Origin: Trueperaceae bacterium
GTDB lineage: Bacteria; Deinococcota; Deinococci; Deinococcales; Trueperaceae
Length of the DNA stretch: 64,000 nt
Assembly (NCBI GenBank): GCA_023954415.1
Contig: JAMLIB010000005.1
Coordinates: 62,001-126,000 of the forward strand
Direction: 5' to 3'
The notes under the pieces are model-generated. The model was not told where the DNA came from and made no database searches. It saw only the letters and a list, made by a program, of their open reading frames with translations. The position numbers and the translations under genes are program-made. Below are positions 38,196-47,378 of the stretch, piece after piece (the stretch's first letter is position 1; each line of letters starts with the position of its first letter).

Positions 38196-38201
38196 AGCGT
38201 A
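38196..38201 (-). promoter_or_regulatory. extended -10 box of ruvB, leaderless type
   Basis: TGG-TACGCT on the minus strand ends 7 nt before GTG 38188. The same TGGTACGCT occurs before the gene at 59064-59804. Confidence 0.55.
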
Positions 38202-38309
38202 CCACGCGCCCCGCGACGGCCCGGGGAAGCCGCCCCGGCGTACGCCGAGCGCCGACGTCGCCGCCACGCCCCGTCGGCTCCCGGGGAAGCCGACGCTCGC
38301 TTAGGAAGC

Positions 38310-38340
38310 TTGAAGCGTCCGCGCACCGATGCGGTAACGT
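38310..38340 (+). promoter_or_regulatory. possible promoter of the phosphoribosyltransferase gene
   Basis: TTGAAG (38310-38315), 19 bp, then TAACGT (38335-38340). Six nt later ATG 38347 opens a five-codon frame (MDNGS) that ends at 38364, 27 bp before the gene. A leaderless five-codon upstream ORF is possible. Confidence 0.4.
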
Positions 38341-38391
38341 GCTTGAATGGACAACGGGAGCTAGCCCCTGGCCGGCTCGGGAGGCTCAACC

Positions 38392-38925
38392 ATGCTCACT
38401 CACCATGTGCGCGTCGGAGACCAGGAGCGCGACCTGAAGGTCGTGAACGTCGGCGCCGTCTCGGTGGCGCTGCTCAACCTGCTCGGCGACACGGCGCTGA
38501 CGGAGGCCGCCGCGGAGGAGCTCGTGAAGCGCTTGCCGCACGGCGTGCAGACGCTCGTGACGCCCGAAGTGAAGGCGGTGCCGCTCGCCCACGCGATGAG
38601 CGTGCGGAGCGGCCTGCCGTACGTCGTGGCGCGCAAGACCGAGAAGCCGTACATGGTCGACGCCTACAAGAAGAGCGTCATCAGCATCACCACCGGCAAG
38701 CCGCAACTCCTGGTCATCGACGGGGAGGACGTCGGCAAGCTGCGCGGCAAGCGCGTCGCCATCGTCGACGACGTCGTCTCCACCGGCGGCACGCTCACGG
38801 GGCTGGTCGAGATCCTCCAGGAGATCGGCGCCGAGGTGGCGGCCACCATGGTCGTCTTCACGGAGGGCGACGAGCGCGACGACGTGGTGGCGCTCGGCCA
38901 CCTGCCCCTGTACCCGGACGCTTGA
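38392..38925 (+). CDS. adenine phosphoribosyltransferase-like protein
   Basis: A 177-residue type I phosphoribosyltransferase. The PRPP-binding loop is [14 protein letters not shown] near residues 123-136, and [19 protein letters not shown] forms the flexible-loop region. It joins a purine-type base to PRPP in salvage; length and motifs fit Apt or a PurR-like relative, but base specificity is not certain. GGGAGG lies about 9 nt before the ATG. Confidence 0.8.
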   Translation: MLTHHVRVGDQERDLKVVNVGAVSVALLNLLGDTALTEAAAEELVKRLPHGVQTLVTPEVKAVPLAHAMSVRSGLPYVVARKTEKPYMVDAYKKSVISITTGKPQLLVIDGEDVGKLRGKRVAIVDDVVSTGGTLTGLVEILQEIGAEVAATMVVFTEGDERDDVVALGHLPLYPDA

Positions 38926-39011
38926 GGGCGCGGACGACCCGCGCCCGCCCGGCCTCGGCTTAACCTGCAGTCACTTGGGCGGCGCGCTGTCGCCTAGGAG
39001 CCCGACGAACG

Positions 39012-40844
39012 ATGGCCGACGCCAAGGACCTCATCAAGGAACGCCTCAACATCGCCGACGTCATCGGCGAGGTCGTGGCGCTCAAGCCGGCAGGCCGTGG
39101 CCAGCTCAAGGGGCTGTGCCCGTTCCACGGCGAGAAGACCCCGAGCTTCCACGTCCACGTCGACCGCGGCTACTTCTACTGCTTCGGGTGCCACGCCAAG
39201 GGCGACGTCTTCGACTTCGTCATGCGGACGCAGGCGCTCACGTTCACGGACGCGCTGCGCCTGCTGGGGGAGCGGGCCGGCGTCGCGGTGAGCGTCGGTG
39301 GCCACGAGCCCCACAAGCGCGACCTCTTCGACGTCAACCAGCTCGCGCTCGACTACTTCAGGTCGCACCTGAGCGGACCGGCGCTCGAGTACCTGACCGG
39401 CCGCGGGTTGGAAGAGGCCACCATAGCCGCGTTCGAGCTCGGCTACGCCCCGGCCGGCTGGGACGGCCTCCTGCGGCACGCCCGCGCCAAGGGCGTGCGC
39501 GAGGCCGACCTCCTCGGTCTGGGGCTCGTCATCGAGAACGAGCAGGGGAGGCGGTACGACCGCTTCCGCGAGCGCGTGATGTTCCCCATCCGCGACGGCC
39601 TCTCGCGCCTCGTCGGCTTCGCCGGCCGGGTGCTCGATGCCGGCCTGCCTAAGTACATGAACAGCCCCGAGTCGGAGCTGTTCCGCAAGGGGGAGCTGCT
39701 CTACGCCCTCGACAAGGCGCGCCCCGAGATCAGGCGCACGGGCGAGGTCGTGGTGGTCGAGGGGTACATGGACGTCATCGCCTTGCACCAGGTCGGCATC
39801 ACCAACGCCGTGGCTGCGCTCGGGGCCGCCCTGACGGCCGAGCAGGGCGACGCCCTCGCGCGCCTGGACGCCCGGGCCGTCAAGCTCGCGTTCGACAGGG
39901 ACGAGGCCGGGCAGAGGGCGGTGCTCGCGGGACTGGACCAGGCGGTCGGCCGGCGGTTCATGGTGAGCGCCATCGGCGTCCCGCACGGGAAGGACCCTGC
40001 CGAGGCGGTGCTCGGAGGGCACCTCGAGGACTTCCGCGCCGCGTTGAGCCACGGCCTCAGCGAGGTCGAGTTCCGCTTCAAGCGGGTGAGCGAGCGCTAC
40101 GACGTGCGCACGGTCGACGGCCAGCGGGCGGTGCTCGAGGAGCTGCAGGGCGTGCTGCGGCCGAGGGACGTCTTCGACCCGGTGGCGGCCGAGATGCGCC
40201 GGCTCGTGATCGAGCACTTGGGCATAGACGCCGCGCGGCTGGACGAGTGGTTGACGTCCAAGGCGCGCAGGGCGCCGAGTCAGACGGAGATGCGCGGCAT
40301 GAGCAAGCAGCGCATGGAGCTCGGCCAGGTCCGGCGGCTGGAGCTGGAGATCGTCGCGCTCCTGCTACTCGAGCCGCAACATCTGCGGCGGCGGCTGGCC
40401 GTCGCCGTCGACGGCCTCCCGGACGCCGACGCCGACTCTGCCCTCCTTGAGCTAAGGCGCCACTGCTCCGAGCGCGGGTACGACGCCGACGCCGTGCTGA
40501 GCGTCTACCGTCAGCGGGACGACGGGGCCGTCGTACTCGAGCGCCTCCTGGCCGGCGACGACGGCGGCGACGCGCGCATGGACGTCGACGGGCAGCTCGC
40601 GAAGGCGCTGTCACGCCTGCGGGAGCTGCGCCTCGAGGCGCAGAAGGAGGAGGGGGCGGCCCGCCTCCTGGCCCGTCGTGCGGAGCTCGCCCAGCGCCTG
40701 GCCAGTGCGGAAGCCGGCGACGCGGACCTGGCCGCGCTCTACCTCGAGCTCCAGGAGATCCAGGACGTGCTGGCGGCGCGTGACGCCGAGCGGAGGTTGC
40801 GCGTGCCGGCGGCGTACTCCAGGCAGCGCAAGAAGCGCGGCTGA
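39012..40844 (+). CDS. dnaG: DNA primase
   Basis: A 610-residue primase that makes RNA primers at the replication fork. The CHC2 zinc domain has Cys36, His39, Cys57 and Cys60 (CPFH ... CFGC). The catalytic core contains YDRFRERVMFPIRD and the TOPRIM motif VVVVEGYMDVIALHQVG with DRDEAGQRA. The C-terminal helical region for helicase contact is present. AGGAG is 11 nt before the ATG. The helicase-loader-like dciA is elsewhere in this window. Confidence 0.97.
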   Translation: MADAKDLIKERLNIADVIGEVVALKPAGRGQLKGLCPFHGEKTPSFHVHVDRGYFYCFGCHAKGDVFDFVMRTQALTFTDALRLLGERAGVAVSVGGHEPHKRDLFDVNQLALDYFRSHLSGPALEYLTGRGLEEATIAAFELGYAPAGWDGLLRHARAKGVREADLLGLGLVIENEQGRRYDRFRERVMFPIRDGLSRLVGFAGRVLDAGLPKYMNSPESELFRKGELLYALDKARPEIRRTGEVVVVEGYMDVIALHQVGITNAVAALGAALTAEQGDALARLDARAVKLAFDRDEAGQRAVLAGLDQAVGRRFMVSAIGVPHGKDPAEAVLGGHLEDFRAALSHGLSEVEFRFKRVSERYDVRTVDGQRAVLEELQGVLRPRDVFDPVAAEMRRLVIEHLGIDAARLDEWLTSKARRAPSQTEMRGMSKQRMELGQVRRLELEIVALLLLEPQHLRRRLAVAVDGLPDADADSALLELRRHCSERGYDADAVLSVYRQRDDGAVVLERLLAGDDGGDARMDVDGQLAKALSRLRELRLEAQKEEGAARLLARRAELAQRLASAEAGDADLAALYLELQEIQDVLAARDAERRLRVPAAYSRQRKKRG

Positions 40845-40884
40845 ACCGGGGCGATGGGCGCCCCTCCGGGACGTTCGTCCTTGA

Positions 40885-40913
40885 TTGACACCCCCAAGAT
40901 GCCCTGATATGTT
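40885..40913 (+). promoter_or_regulatory. sigma-A promoter of the V-ATPase operon
   Basis: A perfect TTGACA (40885-40890), a 17-bp spacer, then TGA-TATGTT (-10 at 40908-40913, with the TG extension). Transcription should start near 40920. Confidence 0.75.
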
Positions 40914-40922
40914 TGGAGAGAA

Positions 40923-41033
40923 ATGCGTCAGCGGCGCTGTTCGCCACAACGTCGCGTTTTTTTGTGCGTACTACTAACCGAGGACGACACCGACAACACC
41001 TGGGCCAGCTCATCGGCGCCGGTGTTGGCATGA
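40923..41033 (+). CDS. possible 36-codon leader ORF before the V-ATPase genes
   Basis: ATG 40923 lies about three bases after the predicted transcription start and opens a 36-codon frame ending at TGA 41031-41033. It begins MRQRRCSPQRRV, unusually Arg-rich, and ends 15 bp before the first subunit gene. It spans a terminator-like hairpin at 40931-40963, so its translation could decide whether transcription continues. This is inference; no homologue is known to me. Confidence 0.4.
   Translation: MRQRRCSPQRRVFLCVLLTEDDTDNTWASSSAPVLA
40931..40963 (+). terminator. terminator-like hairpin in the V-ATPase leader (candidate attenuator)
   Basis: GCGGCG (40931-40936) can pair with CGTCGC (40950-40955; one G-U pair) and is followed by a run of seven T at 40957-40963. 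Runs of this length are very rare in this high-GC window. The 13-base loop makes the hairpin only moderately stable. Confidence 0.45.
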
Positions 41034-41048
41034 CGGAAGGAGGGCCGC

Positions 41049-41369
41049 TTGGAAGCACAGGGTGAACGACTGCTCCAAGACCTGGTGACCCAGGAGAAGA
41101 ACTTGGTGCGCAAGGTCGAGGAGGCCAAGGCCAGCGCCAAGGCCGGCGTCGAGGCAGCGGTGGCCGAGGCCGCCAAGGTGGTCGGGGACGCCAAGGCGAA
41201 GGCCGAGGCGGCCGCCAAGCGCGAGCTCGAGGCCGCTACCAAGGAGGCCGAGGCCGCGCGTGAGGCCATCGTCAAGGCCGCCCGCGAGAGCGCGGAAGCA
41301 CTCAACGCGAAGGCGTCCGCCAACGGCGCCAAGGCGCTGACGGTCGTGCTGGAGAAGGTCCTGCCATGA
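41049..41369 (+). CDS. V/A-type ATPase peripheral stalk subunit G
   Basis: A 106-residue coiled-coil protein made almost wholly of Ala, Glu and Lys, matching the G (H) subunit that pairs with subunit E in the peripheral stalk. Thermus has its counterpart at the same place, first in the operon. The start is TTG 41049 with AAGGAGG 6-12 nt upstream. The stop overlaps the start of subunit I as ATGA. Confidence 0.85.
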   Translation: MEAQGERLLQDLVTQEKNLVRKVEEAKASAKAGVEAAVAEAAKVVGDAKAKAEAAAKRELEAATKEAEAAREAIVKAARESAEALNAKASANGAKALTVVLEKVLP

Positions 41370-43357
41370 TCGCGACGATGGACCAGGTGGTGGTGGTCGG
41401 GAGGCGCAGCCGCGCCAAGGACGTCCTGACGAGCCTCCAGAGCCTGGGTGTCGTGCAGGTCGACGCTCTCGAGCCCGGCGAGAAGCAAGACGCCATCAAG
41501 CGCCTCAGGCTCGCCGGGGCGGAGCTCGAGGCGAAGGAGAGCTGGGACCGCATCGTCGCCCGCTCCTCCTCGCTCGTCGCAGTCCTCGGTGTCCAGCCCG
41601 ATGCCCAAGCGCGCGTCGAGACCGGCTCCGACCCTGCCGCCATCGAGCGCGATCTCGCCCAGGTCGGCGCGCAGGTCGACCGTCTCGTCGCCGAGCGGGG
41701 TGAGATCACGGACGAGCTGGAGCTCATCGGCACGTACCAACCGCTCCTGCGCGACCTGGCCCCGCTGCAAGGCCCGCTCGACGACTCCAAGTACCTTGGC
41801 GCCATCGCGTTCCTCATGGAGCAGGACGGCCTCGACAAGATCAAGGAGAAGGTCGGCGAGCCCATGGGCGGCGCCGTGGCTTTCGCCGCGCGCCCGTACA
41901 AGGGCGGCCTGCTCGCCCTCGCCGTCACCTTGCGCTCGCGCCTCGCCGAGCTGCGCAGCGCGCTCGGCCGCCTGGGCGTCGCCGAGGTGGCGTTGCCGGA
42001 GAGCTACGCCGGCCAGGGCGTGGCCAAGGCCGCGCACAGGATGGAGGAGCGCGCCAGGGTGCTGCCCCAACGCCTCGAGTCCATCCGCACCGACCTCGCC
42101 AAGCTGGCGTCGCAGCACGGCTCCCGCTTGGCGGCCATCGACCGCGTCGCCCATAACAACCGCGAGCGTTACGCGCGGCTCGAGGACCTCGCGGAAGGCC
42201 GCTACGGCTTCGCCCTCCAAGGCTGGGTGCCGAGCGCGCAGCGCGAGAACGTCGTGGCGTCCCTTGGCAAGCAGTTCGGGAGCGACGTCGTGATCTCCAC
42301 GCGCGAGGCCGACGCCCATCACGACAGGAACGTCCCCGTCAAGTTCGAGAACCCCGCGTGGGTGAGGCCGTTCACCGGCCTGCTCGCCCTGTTCGCGCCG
42401 CCCAAGTACGGTAGCTTCGACCCGTCCTGGACCCTCGCCGTCTTCTTCCCGCTCTACTTCGGCATCGTGGTAGGCGACATGGGCTTCGGCATCCTCTTCG
42501 CCGCCATCGCCTTCTGGCTGCGCAAGCGCGGCGAGGCCGGCAAGAAGCTCGACCTCGGCCCACTCAACATCGTGGTGCCGCCCGGCGCTCTCAAGCCGAT
42601 CAGCACCGTCATCCTCTGGTGCGCGGCCTGGAGCATCGTGTGGGGCTTCATGTTCGGAGAGTTCTTCGGTAACTTCCTGGAGCACTTCCCGGCCGGCCGG
42701 CCCGTGTTCTACACGACGCTGCACCACCACGAGGGTTACGGCCTCATTAACGTGCCGCTCTTCCGCGTCGAGGTCTTCACCCCGCTGCTGCTCCTCAGCA
42801 TCGGCTTCGGGGTGCTTCAGGTCGTCGGCGGCTGGGTGATCAGGGTCATCTACGGCGTCAAGCATCACGACATGAAGCACGTCTTCGAGGGTGTCGGCAT
42901 GGCCGCCGGCCTCGTCGCGATCGTGCTCTTCGCCTGGGCGTACCTGAGCGGCGCCATGAGCCCGCTCGTCACGGCCGTCGTCGCCATCGGGTTCGTCGTC
43001 TTCGTCGCCTGCGTGGTGCTGGCCAAGATGCCGCTCATGCTGGTCGAGCTGATCTCGAACTCCGGCAACATCCTCAGCTACCTCCGACTCTTCGCGGTCG
43101 GGCTGTCTGCGGCCCTCGTGGCGAACCTCGCCACGGACCTCGGGTTCGCCCTGTCCGGCACCCTCCCGGTGCTCGGACCCATCCTGGGTATCGTCGTCGG
43201 CCTCGTGGTTCATCTGACGGCGATCACCCTTACGATCATCGGGCATACGCTGCAGCCCTTGAGGTTGCAGTATGTCGAGTTCTTCACCAAGTTCGGCTTC
43301 TACGACGAAAGCGGCCGACCGTACAGACCGTTCAAACTCCTAGGAGGAAAGTCATGA
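41366..43357 (+). CDS. atpI: V/A-type ATPase membrane subunit I (a)
   Basis: A 663-residue stator subunit. The N-terminal ~340 residues are soluble and partly coiled coil and link to the peripheral stalks. The C-terminal half holds about eight membrane helices forming the ion half-channels next to the c ring, including the conserved FYDESGRPYRPFK end and LVELISNSGNILSYLRLFAVGLS. Overlaps the genes on both sides by 4 bp. Confidence 0.95.
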   Translation: MIATMDQVVVVGRRSRAKDVLTSLQSLGVVQVDALEPGEKQDAIKRLRLAGAELEAKESWDRIVARSSSLVAVLGVQPDAQARVETGSDPAAIERDLAQVGAQVDRLVAERGEITDELELIGTYQPLLRDLAPLQGPLDDSKYLGAIAFLMEQDGLDKIKEKVGEPMGGAVAFAARPYKGGLLALAVTLRSRLAELRSALGRLGVAEVALPESYAGQGVAKAAHRMEERARVLPQRLESIRTDLAKLASQHGSRLAAIDRVAHNNRERYARLEDLAEGRYGFALQGWVPSAQRENVVASLGKQFGSDVVISTREADAHHDRNVPVKFENPAWVRPFTGLLALFAPPKYGSFDPSWTLAVFFPLYFGIVVGDMGFGILFAAIAFWLRKRGEAGKKLDLGPLNIVVPPGALKPISTVILWCAAWSIVWGFMFGEFFGNFLEHFPAGRPVFYTTLHHHEGYGLINVPLFRVEVFTPLLLLSIGFGVLQVVGGWVIRVIYGVKHHDMKHVFEGVGMAAGLVAIVLFAWAYLSGAMSPLVTAVVAIGFVVFVACVVLAKMPLMLVELISNSGNILSYLRLFAVGLSAALVANLATDLGFALSGTLPVLGPILGIVVGLVVHLTAITLTIIGHTLQPLRLQYVEFFTKFGFYDESGRPYRPFKLLGGKS

Positions 43358-43665
43358 GCAAGGCAGTCAGGGTTCTCTCCACCATCTCCCTCTTCACCAT
43401 CTTCGGCGCCGTCGCCTTCGCCCAGGCGGCCGGCGGCCCCAGCGTCGGCGCGGGCCTCATCGCCCTCGGTGCCGGCCTGGCCATCGGCCTCGCCGCCATC
43501 GCCGTAGGCATCGCCCAGGCCGCCATCGGTAGCGCCGGCGCCGGGCTCCTCGCCGAGCGCCCCGAGGCCTTCGGTCAGGTCCTGATCTACCTCGTCATCC
43601 CCGAGACGCTCATCATCTTCGGCTTCGTCATCGCGTTCTTCCTCAACAACCAGATCGGCGGGTAA
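43354..43665 (+). CDS. atpK: V/A-type ATPase subunit K (c-ring proteolipid)
   Basis: A 103-residue proteolipid with an N-terminal signal-like segment (1-23, ending AFAQ) followed by two membrane helices (about 33-66 and 73-97). The ion-binding glutamate is Glu84 in LVIPETLIIFGF. One hairpin per subunit and the leader-like N-terminus are as in the Thermus ring protein. GGAGG lies 8 nt before the ATG. Confidence 0.95.
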   Translation: MSKAVRVLSTISLFTIFGAVAFAQAAGGPSVGAGLIALGAGLAIGLAAIAVGIAQAAIGSAGAGLLAERPEAFGQVLIYLVIPETLIIFGFVIAFFLNNQIGG

Positions 43666-43667
43666 GC

Positions 43668-44258
43668 GTGGCTGATCTTTCGGCTCTGCTCGAGAAAGAG
43701 GCGAGCACCGAGATCGAGACCATCCGCTCCGAGGCGCAAGGCCGCGCCTCGGAGATCGTTGCGGGTGCGCGCGCGGAGGCCGAGAGCATCGAGGCCGCCC
43801 GCGCCCGCGCCAGCAAGGCGCAGGGTGAAGCGATGTTGGTGCGCGCCAAGTCGGCGGCGCAGCTCGAAGCGGCATCGTTGCGCCTCAAGGCGCAGTACGA
43901 GGGCGTCGAGAGCGTCTTCGCGGCCGCCAGGGCCAAGCTCGACGCGCTCCTCGCCGACGAGGCGGCCTACGCCCCCGTCTTCCGCAAGCTGCTCGCCGAG
44001 GCGCTCGCCGGCGCGGGCGGCCAGGCCGTCAAGTCCGTCGTCGTGGCGGCGCGCGACCGCGCCCTCGCGGAGAAGGCCGCCGCCGAGGCCGGCATCACGG
44101 CCCCGGTCGAGACGGCCGACGACGTGAACGGTGGCGTGCGCCTGCGGACGGTCGACAACAGCATCATAGAGAACACGCTCCACGGCCGCCTGGACGCGCT
44201 GCGTGGCGAGCTCGCGTCGGAGGTCTCGGCGGCGCTCTTCGGCGCCAAGGCGGGTTGA
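43668..44258 (+). CDS. atpE: V/A-type ATPase subunit E
   Basis: The 196-residue peripheral stalk subunit: an N-terminal coiled coil (EASTEIETIRSEAQGRASEI) and a C-terminal globular domain (GGVRLRTVDNSIIENTL) that binds the catalytic head. The GTG start follows subunit K by 2 bp. Confidence 0.93.
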   Translation: MADLSALLEKEASTEIETIRSEAQGRASEIVAGARAEAESIEAARARASKAQGEAMLVRAKSAAQLEAASLRLKAQYEGVESVFAAARAKLDALLADEAAYAPVFRKLLAEALAGAGGQAVKSVVVAARDRALAEKAAAEAGITAPVETADDVNGGVRLRTVDNSIIENTLHGRLDALRGELASEVSAALFGAKAG

Positions 44259-44264
44259 CGAGGC

Positions 44265-45290
44265 ATGTCTAGCGATTACGGCTACATCAACGCGCGCGTC
44301 AAGGGCATGAAGGCCAAGCTCCTCGGACAGGCGTTCTACCAGACCGCTCTCGACGCGAGCGACTTCAAGACCTTCACGGCCGGCCTCATGCAGACCCCGT
44401 ACATGCGGGAGCTGGAGGAGGCGCAGGCGCGCGCGAGCGGCCTCGGCGCCGTGGATCAGGCCGTGGCGCGCAACGTCTATCACACGGCCCACGGCCTCCT
44501 GACCTTCTCGGACGGTCAGGCGCGCCAGCTCATCGGCATGCTGCTGATGCGCTTCGACCTCGCTAACGTCAAGGCGATAGCCAGGGGCAAGCACGCCGGC
44601 AAGGGCCTCGAGGAGATCCAGGGGTCGCTCTTCCCGGCCGGCGAGCTCAAGCCGAGCCTGCTCGAGCAGGCTGCGGTGGCATCCGACATGGCCGCCGCCG
44701 CCCAGGTCCTCGCCTTGGCGAGGACCGAGGTGACCTCGGCCTTCCTGAGGGCCGCGCGACGCTACCAGAACGAGCCGGACCTCTACACCCTCGAGGTCGC
44801 GCTCGACCAGGCGTACTACGCGGGCATGCTGGAGCGCGCCGAGGCGGCCAAGGCGCCGGCCGCGCTGAAGCGCCACCTGCAGCTCGAGATCGACGCCGCG
44901 AACCTGCGCACCGCCCTGAAGGTCAGGGGTATGGGCGCCGGCGCCGCGCGCGAACTCTTCATCCGCGGCGGTCGCGAGCTCAGACGCGACACGTTCGAGG
45001 CCCTGATCGGCGACCAGGAAGGCGCGCTCTCCGCGCTGACCGGCGGCACGTTCGCTGCCGTGGTGACGGCCGTCCAGAGCGACGGCGGCCTCGGCGCCGC
45101 CGAGGCCGAGATCCGCAAGGTCCTGGACGAGGACGCCAAGCGCATCTCCTACGCTCCCCTCGAGATCGGCGTCGTCGTCGACTACCTGCGGCGCAAGGAG
45201 GCGGAGGCGGCGCAGCTCAGGCTGCTCGCACGCGGCAAGTTCTACGGCGTCCCGCGCGCCGCCCTCGAACGGGAGCTGACCCATGCCTAA
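44265..45290 (+). CDS. atpC: V/A-type ATPase subunit C
   Basis: A 341-residue funnel-shaped subunit of the AtpC/d family that connects the central shaft to the c ring. It is all helical, starting YGYINARVKGMKAKLL and containing NLRTALKVRGMGAG. It overlaps subunit F by 8 bp. Confidence 0.92.
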   Translation: MSSDYGYINARVKGMKAKLLGQAFYQTALDASDFKTFTAGLMQTPYMRELEEAQARASGLGAVDQAVARNVYHTAHGLLTFSDGQARQLIGMLLMRFDLANVKAIARGKHAGKGLEEIQGSLFPAGELKPSLLEQAAVASDMAAAAQVLALARTEVTSAFLRAARRYQNEPDLYTLEVALDQAYYAGMLERAEAAKAPAALKRHLQLEIDAANLRTALKVRGMGAGAARELFIRGGRELRRDTFEALIGDQEGALSALTGGTFAAVVTAVQSDGGLGAAEAEIRKVLDEDAKRISYAPLEIGVVVDYLRRKEAEAAQLRLLARGKFYGVPRAALERELTHA

Positions 45291-45609
45291 GCTGCTCGTC
45301 CTCACGGACGCGGAGACGGCCATCGGCTACCGCCTGGCGGGCGTCGAGGTACGCGAGAGCGTGCCGAGCGAGGCCGTCCACGCGCTCGAAGAGATCATCC
45401 ACTCCGACGAGTACGGGCTCGTGGTCGTCGACGAGGGCCTCATCCACGACCCGGCCAAGGCCGGCGAGCGCGCCATGCGCGGCCGCGACCTTCCCGTGCT
45501 GCTAAGCGTCCCGAGCCTCGGGGCCGCGTTCGGCGAAGGCGACGACGCCGTCACCTACATGAAGGACTTGGTGCGAAGCGCCATCGGCTTCGACATCAAG
45601 TTGGAATAG
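45283..45609 (+). CDS. atpF: V/A-type ATPase subunit F
   Basis: A 108-residue Rossmann-like central-shaft subunit. KLLVLTDAETAIGYRLAGVEV and YGLVVVDEGLI are the family hallmarks. In Thermus this subunit modulates ATP hydrolysis. The gene starts within the end of subunit C. Confidence 0.92.
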   Translation: MPKLLVLTDAETAIGYRLAGVEVRESVPSEAVHALEEIIHSDEYGLVVVDEGLIHDPAKAGERAMRGRDLPVLLSVPSLGAAFGEGDDAVTYMKDLVRSAIGFDIKLE

Positions 45610-45625
45610 CGGGAGATAACTGACA

Positions 45626-47365
45626 ATGGCCATCGAAGGCAAGATCCAACGCATCTCCGGCCCCGCCGTCATCGCCGAAGGCATGATGGGCGCGCGCATG
45701 TTCGACATCGTGCGCGTGGGCAAGGAGAACCTGATCGGCGAGATCATCCGCCTGGACGGTGAGACGGCGTTCGTGCAGGTGTACGAGGACACGGCTGGCC
45801 TCAGCGTGGGCGAGCCCGTGATCTCGACCGGCCTGCCGCTCGCGGTCGAGATGGGCCCCGGGATGCTGAACGGCATCTTCGACGGCATCCAGCGACCGCT
45901 CGACAAGATCCGCGAGGCTTCCGGTACCTACATCGACCGCGGCATCACGGTCAACTCGCTCGCGCGCGACAAGCGCTGGGCGTTCACCCCGACCGTCAAG
46001 CCGGGCGACAAGGTCTCGGGCGGCTCCGTCATCGGCACCGTCCCCGAGTACCAGTTCACCCACAAGATCCTCGTGCCGCCTACCGTCTCCGGCACCGTGA
46101 AGAGCGTGGCCGCCGCCGGCGACTACACCATCGACGCGGTCGTGGTCACGTTGGAGGACGGCACCGAGCTGAAGATGTACCACCCGTGGCCCGTGCGCCA
46201 GCCGCGCCCCGTCGCCAAGAAGCTCGACCCCGTCACGCCGTTCCTCACGGGCATGCGCATCCTCGACGTGCTCTTCCCGCTCACCATGGGCGGCACGGCC
46301 GCCATCCCCGGTCCGTTCGGCTCCGGCAAGACGGTGACCCAGCAGTCGATCGCGAAGTACGGCAACGCCGACATCGTCGTCTACGTCGGCTGCGGCGAGC
46401 GCGGTAACGAGATGACGGACGTGCTCGTCGAGTTCCCGGAGCTCGTCGACCCGAAGAGCGGCGACCCGCTCATGCAGCGCACCGTGCTCATCGCCAACAC
46501 GTCCAACATGCCGGTGGCCGCCCGCGAGGCGTCCATCTACACGGGCATCACCCTGGCCGAGTACTTCCGCGACCAGGGCTACTCCGTCTCGATCATGGCC
46601 GACTCCACGAGCCGCTGGGCCGAGGCCCTGCGCGAGATCTCCTCGCGCCTCGAGGAGATGCCTGCCGAGGAAGGCTACCCGCCGTACCTCGCCTCGCGCC
46701 TCGCGGCGTTCTACGAGCGCGGCGGCCGCGTCACGACGCTGGCAGGCGACGAAGCCGCCGTCTCGATCATCGGCGCCGTGAGCCCCGCGGGCGGCGACTT
46801 CTCCGAGCCCGTCACCCAGGCCACGCTCCGCATCACGGGCTGCTTCTGGGCCCTCGACGCCTCGCTCGCCAGGCGGCGCCACTTCCCGGCCATCAACTGG
46901 AACCGCTCGTACTCGCTGTTCACGCCCATCATCGAGGACTGGTACCGCGCCAACGTCGCTCAGGACTACCCCGAGCTTCGCGACCGTGCCGTCACCATCC
47001 TGCAGCAGGAGAGCGACCTCCAGGAAGTCGTCCAGCTCGTCGGTCCGGACGCCCTCCAGGACCAGGAGCGCCTCGTCATCGAGGCCGGCCGCATCCTGCG
47101 CCAGGACTTCCTCCAGCAGAACGGCTACGACCCCGTCGACGCCTCCTGCTCCATGACGAAGGCCTACGGCATGCTCACGATGATGCTGCGCTTCTACGAG
47201 CAGGCCAAGGCCGCCCTCGACGCCGGCGGCACGGTCGACGAAATCCTCAAGAACCCGGTGATCGAGAAGATCCAGCGCGCGCGCTACGTCGCGGAGGACG
47301 AGTTCTCCGCGTACCAGGGTGGCGTGATGGCCGAGCTCGACAAGGGCTTCGCGGTCGCCGCGTAA
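45626..47365 (+). CDS. atpA: V/A-type ATPase catalytic subunit A
   Basis: This 579-residue catalytic subunit carries the P-loop [13 protein letters not shown], the V/A-specific non-homologous insertion (about 110-200), and the arginine-finger-facing [27 protein letters not shown] region. With three B subunits it makes the hexameric head. GGGAGA is upstream of the ATG, 16 bp after subunit F. Confidence 0.98.
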   Translation: MAIEGKIQRISGPAVIAEGMMGARMFDIVRVGKENLIGEIIRLDGETAFVQVYEDTAGLSVGEPVISTGLPLAVEMGPGMLNGIFDGIQRPLDKIREASGTYIDRGITVNSLARDKRWAFTPTVKPGDKVSGGSVIGTVPEYQFTHKILVPPTVSGTVKSVAAAGDYTIDAVVVTLEDGTELKMYHPWPVRQPRPVAKKLDPVTPFLTGMRILDVLFPLTMGGTAAIPGPFGSGKTVTQQSIAKYGNADIVVYVGCGERGNEMTDVLVEFPELVDPKSGDPLMQRTVLIANTSNMPVAAREASIYTGITLAEYFRDQGYSVSIMADSTSRWAEALREISSRLEEMPAEEGYPPYLASRLAAFYERGGRVTTLAGDEAAVSIIGAVSPAGGDFSEPVTQATLRITGCFWALDASLARRRHFPAINWNRSYSLFTPIIEDWYRANVAQDYPELRDRAVTILQQESDLQEVVQLVGPDALQDQERLVIEAGRILRQDFLQQNGYDPVDASCSMTKAYGMLTMMLRFYEQAKAALDAGGTVDEILKNPVIEKIQRARYVAEDEFSAYQGGVMAELDKGFAVAA

Positions 47366-47378
47366 GGCTAGGAGAGAG

